This document shows, in pieces, positions 56,297-64,000 of a DNA stretch of 64,000 nt. The stretch is from Sanguinoderma infundibulare (lineage: Eukaryota > Basidiomycota > Agaricomycetes > Polyporales > Polyporaceae): assembly GCA_032821775.1 (NCBI GenBank), contig JAVLRN010000009.1:1922001-1986000 (forward strand), written 5' to 3'. Below the pieces are notes generated by a model. That model was not told where the DNA came from. It did no database searches and was given only the letters and a program-made list of their open reading frames with translations. The number at the start of each line of letters is the position of its first letter. The stretch's first letter is position 1. A program made the position numbers and the translations under genes.

Positions 56297-56990
56297 CTAC
56301 GTTCTAGTGACGTTGACGACTACGCCGTGACTCAAAGCACGGCTGTAAGGGCAAGCCTACGAGTCGCGGGTAAGGTTTCCAATTGAGTTCCACCGGTCGG
56401 AAGAAGCGGTCGAGTTGAAGTGGATACTGCTCACCTTATGACCTGCCTGAATCAGGTCCATGTCCTCCACGCCCTCGACCTGTATATCCACCTGCAACGC
56501 AAATCCCTCCGCACCCTCCGGCTCCCCGATATGAACCTGCGTATGGACCTTGGCGTTCCGTGCCACGTCTGCCTTGCCGGTCTGCCGAGCGACCATCTGC
56601 AACGCACCGAGGAAACAAGCTTGGAAGGACTACGTCACTGAAATAGATGTGAACAGGCGGGTATATTCACCGGCATAGCCCATGGCGAAGAGTTGCTCGG
56701 GGTTCTGGCCGTCCCCTTTGCCGCCGAGCGACTTCGGCATCGCAAGACGGAGCTCAAGTCCGGCGTTACCGTCCGACTTGACTTGCCCATTGCGTCCTTG
56801 TCCACTGGCAATAGCGGTGGCCGTGTACTACTCGCGTTGGTCGGTGCGCGACGCAACCTGTGTGGAGTATTGGGAGACGTGCCTTCTTGTTCTTAAGAGT
56901 CATCAACGACCGATACTGCGCAGCGACCGGGTGTGGGGTAGCGGCGCGTACCACCTGTCGAAGAGTGGGGCGGGTGAGGAAGGCAGACAT
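56297..56990 (-). CDS. Ohr/OsmC-family organic hydroperoxide reductase
   Basis: Exons 56990-56883, 56827-56671, 56619-56435 and 56356-56297 give 169 residues. The N-terminal 30 residues are basic and lack acids (MSAFLTRPTLRQVVRAATPH), a likely mitochondrial leader. The Ohr body follows: YTATAIASGQGRNGQVKSDG, KGDGQNPEQLFAMGYAACFL, GALQMVARQTG, FALQVDIQVEGVEDMDLI, then HKACPYSRALSHGVVVNVT. The cysteines of YAACFLGAL and ACPYSRA are the redox pair. Intron 1 appears to use a GC donor (AAG|gcacgt), because the nearby GT is out of frame. It is a close relative of the frameshifted copy at 55217-55757. Confidence 0.85.
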
Positions 56991-58102
56991 AGTCTTGCGA
57001 TGTGCTGTGGTTTATTGCAAAGAAGGTGAACGATCGAGATGGCCGTCTTGACGCTACCTACTTGAAGTCCGGCGTCGTGAGTGACGTTTTTGGCGTCAGG
57101 GATGATTGGACTACCATATATGGCTCGTGCCTGAAGCGCCCGCGGTTCGAGCCTTTCATGACCGCCACATCGTCGCGTTCAGGCAGATTCAGGAAGACGA
57201 CGATGCTGCTGGCGGTGGCTTTGTCGACACGAAGTTCGTTCCAGGGACAAATCACTTTCGGATTTGATTCAAATACGGTCTGACCCCAGGGCTCACAGTT
57301 TGCTGAACAGCTTACACTTGACTTACACGACACGCACACTCACACCGCTTGCAGCTTTACCAGGCCTAGGGATTTACCAGGGATTTAAAGCCTTATTCAA
57401 GGAGCTTTGGTAGCCGTCAGACTCTTGCGGCATCCACAGCAGGCCACCGGTACGTCGTATACCCGTAGAAGCCGGTGAGCACACTGAGCATCTCTTCAAG
57501 CACCTCAAAGACGACTAATCCTGATCAGACGGCGTTGAGTGTATATAAACCTAATAACGATTGAATAGGATGCCTTGACCTTTGGCAGGTAACGTTTTGA
57601 CTTCCGGTCCCGACGGGTCCCATGTCAATGTACAGACGATAATAGCCAGCTACACGGCATGTGTGCAAGCGAATACTTACCGGAGTCAATTTCGCGGCGG
57701 CAGGCTGCAATGTATGCCTTCCTATAATGCAAGGTAAGTGTTTCTTATGATCTATAACTTGGCCTTCGCGGAATCTGGCAGAGCAAAGCGCTCGAGCGAG
57801 GCTCCGGACTTGGTCGGAGCCATGCATTTACGGCATGTGGAAACACAACCGGGCCACGCACGCGGCCTGCTTTCTACGCAGTTACCAACCACCCTTCCAG
57901 TGGGGAGGGCAAGCAGACCGATTCCGATGTCGGGCATTCGCTCCGACACAGACCTCGAGCCCCTATCGTTTCACACCAAGGCTCAGCCAGGGGTGGGCCG
58001 TATATAACGAACAGTACTGGGACATTCCAAGCAGCACATCCCCGCACTGAGTTCCATATTATCATTCTCACTACCTATCGCACTACACATCAACCGTGAT
58101 CC
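56991..58102. other. Intergenic region, no gene recognised
   Basis: This 1.1-kb stretch lies between divergent starts of the Ohr gene and the NmrA-like gene. A minus-strand frame of 93 codons (57339-57058) has no recognisable motif. A small direct repeat of agggattta is present at 57368-57388. Confidence 0.45.
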
Positions 58103-59240
58103 ATGGCCGTCAACAGACCTCTCGTGCTCGTCATCGGAGCAACAGGACTCACGGGGAAGAGCATCGTCCAGGGGCTTATCCGCTCTGGAGGCTTCGTGAG
58201 TCACCCTTGTCCTGGTTCGCCCCCTAGACTGAGCAGGATCCCTTCCCTAGCGCGTCGCCGCCCTCATTCGCCCTGCCTCTCTCAACAAACCCTCTACTGA
58301 CGAGCTCAAAAGTTTTGGGGTCGAGGGGGACATTACCGACGACCACGAGAAGCTTAAGAAGGTTCTCGATGGCGTGGACATCCTCATCAGCGCCGTCGTT
58401 GCGTTCCTCATCGACCAACAGAAGGACATCTTCCGGGCAGCCAAGGAAGTCGGTGTGCAGCGGGTCATCCCGTGCGACTTCGCCACCCCCGGCGCGAAGG
58501 GCGTGCGCACTGCCCATGACTTGGCATGTTCACTTGCCGTGTCATCGTAGACGCAATTACCGACCGCTGCCTGTGCAGAAACTTGGCGTTCGCGAGTTCA
58601 TCAAGGATCTCAGCGTCGGATACACGTTCATCGACGTCGGCTGGTGGATGCAGCTCTACCTTCCGCTGCCCTCCCGGAGCGCCATTCCCGACGCTGTCAA
58701 AGGGATCACGAACTCGGTCTGGGGCGCCGGCGACAACGCCATCCTCGTCACGAACCTGGACCACATCGGCACCTTCGTTGCGAAGATCGTCGCGGACCCC
58801 CGCACGCTCAACCGTGCAGTCATCGCGTGGGAGGACGAGGTGACGCAGCTCGCCGCGCTCGAGCTCGGCGGGCGCATCTCCGGAGAGGGGGAAGCTCTGA
58901 AGGCCAAACGAGTTTCGATGGGTTTCTTTTCTCTTTTATCGTGAGCGGACCGCGCTCATTCCCGCAGATTCCTGCCGAGCAAATATTAAAGCTGCAGGCC
59001 GAGGGCGAAGTGGAGGTCCAGGACGATCCGATGAGCTTTCCGGCCCGCATGAAGAGGAGTATGGCCGAGTACGCCCATAGCCTGCACATCCTGCACGAGA
59101 ACACGCTCGAGAACGCCAAGAGGCTCGGATACCTGGACGCGAGGGAGCTGTACCCCGACCTCCCGGTGCAGCCTTTTGAGGACTTCGCCAAGGAGTGGTA
59201 CAGTCTGCCCGAACCGGGATTCGCATACGACCGCTATTGA
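58103..59240 (+). CDS. NmrA-like / isoflavone-reductase-like NAD(P)-binding protein
   Basis: Four exons (58103-58195, 58251-58523, 58579-58911, 58968-59240) give 323 residues. The N-terminus has the atypical short-chain-dehydrogenase NAD(P) loop VLVIGATGLTGKSIVQGLIR (GxxGxxG), then RVAALIRP and a strand DGVDILISAVVAFLIDQQKD. RVIPCDFATPGAKGVR and LGVREFIKDL follow. The family includes phenylpropanoid reductases and regulatory NmrA proteins; the substrate cannot be told. Intron 2 is most simply a 55-nt GC-AG intron (TTG|gcatgt), giving HDLKLGVREF; a 40-nt GT-AG alternative (donor at 58539) would insert six residues. The C-terminal part has SFPARMKRSMAEYAHSLHIL. Confidence 0.82.
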
Positions 59241-59639
59241 TCGGGTCTCGCACTATTATTCTTTGTAATGCTACGTTGACCGTTATCCGTGAACCTGTGT
59301 CGTGTTAAAGTTATTAATAACCTGTGACGTGTTAGAGTTTTAATGAATGATACAGTTGCACCGAAGTAAAGGAAGGATAGTCCCTTTGATCCGTAAAACG
59401 CGACGAGCAACACTATGGTTATCCAGGAGGAGCGCCAGTGGACGTCGAGTCTGGGTGGCGCAGACAACGCTTTGTCTCGCGCGTTTGTACTGCCACAAAG
59501 AATGGAGCATCCTTACTTGCCGCGGCCCAGATCTTTGTGAACTGACCGCTGTTGAACTCTTGAACAAATCGTTCATGTCAAACATGAGTCCAAACCGCCG
59601 GACAGAACCTCTCTTTATTGGGGAGACCATTAAAAGGAG
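59241..59639. other. Intergenic region, no gene seen
   Basis: This 399-bp spacer contains the NmrA-like 3' end and the promoter of the next gene. An imperfect direct repeat (cctgtgtcgtgttaaagtt and cctgtgacgtgttagagttt) occurs at 59290-59341. Confidence 0.5.
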
Positions 59640-60601
59640 ATGGCCGCACTTCGAATATCCTCAGGGTCTACCACAACCTCAAACCTTCGACCTTCAGAGG
59701 CAGCCGTTCCATCGACACCGGGTACCTACATATTGCAGCCATGGTGCGCCTCCATTCCTCGCTTCGCTCCGCTCGTCAAGTCTGACCCGCACAACAGAAC
59801 CGCCGCTTCGTCCCGTCGCTCGAGCAGTACCACGGCGAGTATCTCATCGTCTGGGACTCGGCGCACGAAGAAGTCCCGCGTGAGGACTGCCCGTCTCTGT
59901 ACCACCTCGGCGACGGCGTCGTCACCATCGGGTACGCGAAGCCCACCACCTGGGTAAAAGAGGAAGAGCCCCCCGTGCCCGCCGCGCGATCGCTGGTGTA
60001 CACCCCCCCAGAAGAGAACGTGGTCGTCACGATGCGCGACCCGTACCTCGGGATCCGCCAAGGCAGGACGTCCACGACCCTCAAGCCCGCGGCGTACTCC
60101 ACCCCCCGGTCGTCGTTCGCGCCTCGCACCAGGAGCTGGAGCTGGTCCGGCGACAGCGTCACGCTGGTCGACTGGAGGTCGGAAGGAAAGCAAAGCCCGT
60201 CAAGCCGCTCGGGCGAGAACCAGACAGGCTCGCGATTCTGGCGGTTCGATTGGCAGGAGAGGCGCGTCCCGACGTTCGGGTTCCGTCATGAAGGGACGGA
60301 CATCACGATGGACGAGGGGCACGCGCTGTCCTTCACGGACACGCTCGACGACCACGGGTTCCCGTTCGCCGTTCTCGAGCTGCGCGGGACGGAGGACGTG
60401 GGCTGCGTCATCGTCGTGGCGAAGAAGCAGGCCTCGAGAAGCGCGCGGCAGCGTCTCTCGCTCACAGAGAGGATGAGGGTGGGGATGCACGCTGTCGAAC
60501 CCAGCGGGATGGAGGACTACACTGAGGACTTGCACGAATCTCTCAAGAAGGCCAGAGACGAGTACGTCCCCAGGAAGGGGTTTGGTACTATTCCCGCATA
60601 A
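59640..60601 (+). CDS. Uncharacterised basidiomycete protein
   Basis: The body is open from about 59798 to the TAA at 60599-60601 and reads RRFVPSLEQYHGEYLIVWDS, DGVVTIGYAKPTTWVKEEEP, YTPPEENVVVTMRDPYLGIR and FDWQERRVPTFGFRHEGTDI. No known domain is recognised. Upstream, the ATG at 59640 opens a different frame (MAALRISSGSTTTS, then YILQPWCASIPRFAPLV) that looks like the N-terminus. The frames meet near 59790. Either a poorly conserved intron (donor gttcca near 59705, acceptor aacag before 59798) or a frameshift joins them. The body has a strand-rich pattern and a central disordered linker. It is followed by another unrecognised gene in the same direction. Confidence 0.5.
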
Positions 60602-60777
60602 TGGTGCATGGCGGCAGCCATAGACGTTTCTCCTCAAGGTTTTCCTCATTGTACTATCAGTACAACATGATTGTTGTCTCCACCCCTTACATTCAATGTT
60701 TTGTATTCTATGCTCGTTGTACTATCCCGTCTTATATCAAGGATCCGCGCACCAGTCATACAGCGTTTTTCCCGAGC

Positions 60778-61939
60778 ATGTTCCCGAACGTGATCATTGC
60801 AGAGGCCCTGGACGATCTCCAACGCCACTCAGCAGAGAAGGTCGCGCCAAAGTTCTGGGACCCCCAAAGCCAAAAAGTGCATTTCGGAACGGTATGTCCC
60901 TCCAGCACCTCGTACTCCGCAACATCCACGGCCAGAACGGTGACGCTGACACAGAGCGCCTGGACAGCGTCGACGCTCCGATCGCGCCGTCCTCGCAGAA
61001 ATCGACGCATACCTCGGGACATACCCAGTTGTGTCGACGACGATGCTCCAACAGTGGATGCTGCAACAAAAAGACGCCCCACCGCTCGAGCCCCAAGTCG
61101 TTTTCGACAATCGGGCCATGGGCTGCGACTTGTACGACTTCATACAAGACCGGCAGGCATCGATGTCGTTATGGTCTGTTCCTCTCGACCACGCATGCGT
61201 GCCAGAGAACCAAAGCCATCGCGCGGTTCGAAAGGAGGCTGAAGAGCGACGGACGATATCAACGCACAAGTACGCACCTAGAGGCAAGCTCCTGAAGCCG
61301 CGGCTTGCGGGCGTGGAGGAAGGAAACGCTGCCTCGCTTTCCATCCCCGAGCTGACGCGATCGTATTGCCCTCTGGCAGTCCCATTCGCTCCCTCCCACG
61401 ACGACTCGACCTTAGGGAACATGGCGATTCGTCTCGCCCTCGACTTCAGGACGCCGAACGATGAAGTCAGACGGCGCACGGGCACGATTCTCTTCCGGAG
61501 CCGCCGGGACCCTACGGAAGATCCGAACGATCCAGTGGCTACACAAGGGCCGATCGGTTGGACAGTGTGCTGGGACTGTCCCGAGTGGTTCGCCGGTGTG
61601 CAGGTCGGCCTGAGCTTCCCTATTGACCAAGGGCACGTGACTGGTACGCTGTCGAATCCTATAGAAGTCCGCAACGACGAAGGACGATTCGCCTTCCTAG
61701 TCTGGATGTGGGAGATGCCGATGAAAGGACTGGTAGCAATGGAGGGAGATCCGGACGCAGGGTCGGAATGGCGCATTGTGTCGATGCTATGCAAGAAGCA
61801 GGAAGGCTGGATGCCTGTGGCGTTTACCAACGAGGAGAAACACGGTTTTGGGATCGGAAGGTCGAGATATGAAGTAGGGAGGGATTCCGCGATTCGGGCA
61901 TGCGGAAAAGCCAGGCAGCAGGAGAGGGACCGCCCATAA
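60778..61939 (+). CDS. Uncharacterised protein
   Basis: Two exons are proposed, 60778-60891 and 60968-61939. They read MFPNVIIAEALDDLQRHSAE, KVAPKFWDPQSQKVHFGT, then SDRAVLAEIDAYLGTYPVVS, TTMLQQWMLQQKDAPPLEPQ and later ALDFRTPNDEVRRRTGTILF and RFAFLVWMWEMPMKGLVAME. The intron (gtatgt...ctggacag) is 76 bp and in frame. No domain was recognised. Around 61170-61260 another frame looks equally protein-like (ARFERRLKSDGRY), so a further intron or a frame error there cannot be excluded. The C-terminus is basic. Confidence 0.42.
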
Positions 61940-63108
61940 GTCAGGATCTATTTTAACAGTAGCATAGCATATGTATCAAATCAAACTGGCCAGTTTTTCA
62001 TCCAAGGCAGGGGTCCCACGGCGGAGCACGAGCGTCGACAGCGTTAAGCCGGGTCCAGTATCTCGTTTGAAACGGAGACGATCCTAGAGGCGGCGACTCG
62101 GAGACGAAGCTGGTTGTAATGGAGTGGTGAAACGCAGCGACTGCACACTTGGTCATCTTCGTCGTCCCCGGAGAAACATGGACAATTCAGGTCCGGTTCT
62201 TCTGTGTTAAGCATTGAGCAGAAACAGTGAGTGACTAACGAAAACTGACGAACCCGTTCGAAGAAACGGCTGCGGCGCATGGCGACCGTGCGCCGTATTC
62301 GGGCATCCAAACGGGTAGCCACATCAGTGATGGGACAACTAAATACTCAAGGCTGGGGACCTGGAGACTGGAGTTAGTGGTGGAGTCTCGGCTTGGAAGA
62401 CCATCATGATGACTGTCCAGAACATTGACGAGCCTCCCGTGCAATCTGTGCGCGCGGCGAGTGTTCAATGGGCGGTGACTAAGCAAAACAGGCGCGCAAC
62501 CATGCAAGGCAAGACGGATTATCGCAAGCCCTCCACCTGAATTACTTAGCCTGACGCTTTACCAAATCCGCGAATAAGCAGTAATGGAGATTCCTCATCC
62601 GCAGCGCTCGCCGACTCGGAGAACGCACGTTGAATCATCGCATAGCGTCTAACCTCCCTACTCATACCAGTGACACCTACGGCGGGGAGAGGAAGGGGCT
62701 ATGTACGGTCGGTATATGCGCGATGTCAAAGAATTATGGACCAGTCGAGTCCCGAGGCGCGTATGCTTGTAGTTTAATACTGTATCTAGTACGCGAGGTA
62801 TGTCTTCTATGAAGTCCTTAAGGAGCGCTAGCCTATCAACCCGAGAAGAAGAGACCCCGAATGTCTCACAATGTACGGCTATGGTACGGTACTGATGCAG
62901 ACGCAGACGAAGATGATGCGGTACAGTCCGGAGCGACGTAAAATAACAGACAACAGTCTTTTGCATGATGTGTACCAACAGAGAAAGATGTGTAGAAGCC
63001 CAGCGTCCATAAAACTCGAAATCATAATCGTGAAGTCGTAAAGAATAAGAACAAACAACATCCGCATTATAGTCCCCCGAAAGTTCAAAACGTCCGTTCG
63101 CGTGAGCC
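61940..63108. other. Intergenic region, no gene recognised
   Basis: This 1.2-kb convergent spacer lies between the uncharacterised gene and the copper radical oxidase. The part from 62750 is AT-richer and probably a 3' untranslated region. No repeat or RNA gene was recognised. Confidence 0.5.
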
Positions 63109-64000
63109 TCACACAATGGAGCAGAGCATAGTGAGTCCTGTGACGACAACGACCGCGACCGAGGACATGTAGTCCCGAAGCCCGCCCGCGTAGTTGTGGT
63201 GTTGGCCCTGCCCAGAAACGTTGTTGCCGCTCGAGTTCGAGCCTGACTGGGAGGAGGCGATCTTCGACTCCGGAAGTGCGGCAGCGTCCGCCGTGGGTTG
63301 CTGCCCAATCTTGCCGTTGCCGATCATGACCTGGACGCCGACGGACGGAACACCGTTGACGACAACGAAGCACACTGATAGACCGTCAATGTCAGCCCTG
63401 TTTTGTATAGTCGGCCATTCGCGCGGGCACTTACAGGCAGGACCGGGCGGGAAGGTCGCCGCGTTCGGCGGCATCTGGCCGACGTGCAGAGTAGCAGAAC
63501 CATCGCTGTTGCCGGTGTACGACGATTGCAGCTGGAGCATCCTCTGGCCCATGTTCTGGAAACGATGTCCCGTCAGTTCAACTCGAGTCAAGTTAATGTA
63601 TGGAAACTCACCATGGTGTGAGTAGAGAAGCCGGTACGGACGACGACGACTTGAGTGTTCTTGATGTTGTTGACATCTCCGAATAGATCATCCTTGGTCA
63701 ATGACACGTCGAAGAAATTGCCACCGTACGACAGCGAACTGAGGATGCCCTTGGGTTCGGGCCGCCTCTGGTTGTAGTACGACGGGTAGAAGTACTCGAC
63801 GCGGTACTCGGTGGGGTACTTGACATTGTTGACCGCGTAGTCGGCATGGGGGTTCGAGCCAGAAACGAGGACGGAACCTAAATAAAAGTGGTCAATTGCT
63901 GGAAACGCGGTTGTACGCGCATATACGGACCATCAGGGAGGAGAGTCGCGCTGGAATGGTACATCCGCGGGACGGTGCTGGGGGACAGACCGTCGCGGGA
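63109..64000 (-). CDS. Copper radical oxidase (glyoxal-oxidase family), GPI-anchored, 5' partial
   Basis: Copper radical oxidases oxidise aldehydes or alcohols to produce extracellular hydrogen peroxide, which feeds lignin-degrading peroxidases. The visible exons are >64000-63931, 63877-63612, 63555-63435 and 63374-63109. They encode the C-terminal part: RMYHSSATLLPDGSVLVSGS, NPHADYAVN, YPTEYRVEYFYPSYYNQRRP, NTQVVVVRTGFSTHTMNMGQ, RMLQL and FVVVNGVPSVGVQVMIGNGK. The histidines in YHSSATLL and STHTMNMGQR correspond to copper ligands of the family. A Ser/Gly-rich stretch and a hydrophobic end (MSSVAVVVVTGLTMLCSIV) form a GPI-anchor signal, as in the CRO1/2/6 group. The N-terminal signal, Tyr-Cys cofactor region and start lie beyond the window. 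Confidence 0.9.

Noticed and set aside
57058..57339. 93-codon minus-strand frame
   Set aside because: No family resemblance and no supporting context; not enough to call a gene.
1..64000. CRISPR arrays, insertion sequences, rRNA genes
   Set aside because: None is present: no regularly spaced repeat-spacer pattern, no transposase motifs and no rRNA-like sequence; the window is eukaryotic nuclear DNA.

Overview
The window is nuclear DNA of a filamentous basidiomycete, probably a wood-decay mushroom-forming fungus. The support is GC-rich, compact genes with many 48-80 bp GT-AG introns, fungal versions of core eukaryotic genes, basidiomycete-only protein families, and a GPI-anchored copper radical oxidase at the right edge. 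There are no bacterial-type operons. Gene models below are built by hand: exons were joined only where splice sites, reading frame and conserved protein motifs agree.

Layout. 1-10.2 kb: palC (ambient-pH signalling, 5' end outside the window), KTI12 (Elongator partner), a fungal AAA/Mg-chelatase-like protein, RPR2 (RNase P/MRP) and, divergently, a HAC1/XBP1-type bZIP gene whose two frames seem to be joined by an Ire1-type unconventional intron. 10.2-18.4 kb is poor in genes: a decayed FAN1 nuclease remnant, a family of hairpin-bearing repeats, a 39-bp tandem repeat, gluconokinase, then about 4 kb with no recognisable gene. 18.4-33.1 kb: a long proline-rich protein, histone chaperone CHZ1, proteasome alpha-3 (PRE9), a CTR copper transporter, SmD3, a CLC chloride transporter/channel and a BTB protein. 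33.5-44.9 kb: TSR1, VPS53, an MBIP-like protein, an intron-containing tRNA-Lys(CTT), ATG3 and a Yippee protein. 45-51.5 kb is lineage-specific: a GDVGYV-motif protein, two related single-pass membrane proteins, a LYAR-like zinc finger protein with an 8-nt exon, and a secreted protein made of proline runs and REAEAR units. 53-64 kb: an NKAP-family protein, two neighbouring Ohr/OsmC genes (one apparently frameshifted), an NmrA-like reductase, two unrecognised proteins and the copper radical oxidase (5' end outside the window).

Functional themes: tRNA and ribosome production (KTI12, RPR2, TSR1, LYAR), RNA processing (SmD3, NKAP), proteostasis and membrane traffic (HAC1, PRE9, VPS53, ATG3), ion and copper handling (CLC, CTR, copper oxidase) and peroxide defence (Ohr). 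The genes are transcribed individually on both strands; convergent pairs (TSR1/VPS53, ATG3/Yippee) and divergent pairs (RPR2/HAC1, PRE9/CTR, SmD3/CLC, VPS53/MBIP) share short spacers.

The observations most worth following are the predicted HAC1 unconventional intron, the secreted REAEAR repeat precursor, the FAN1 remnant, the hairpin repeat family, the 8-nt LYAR exon, and several predicted GC-AG introns.
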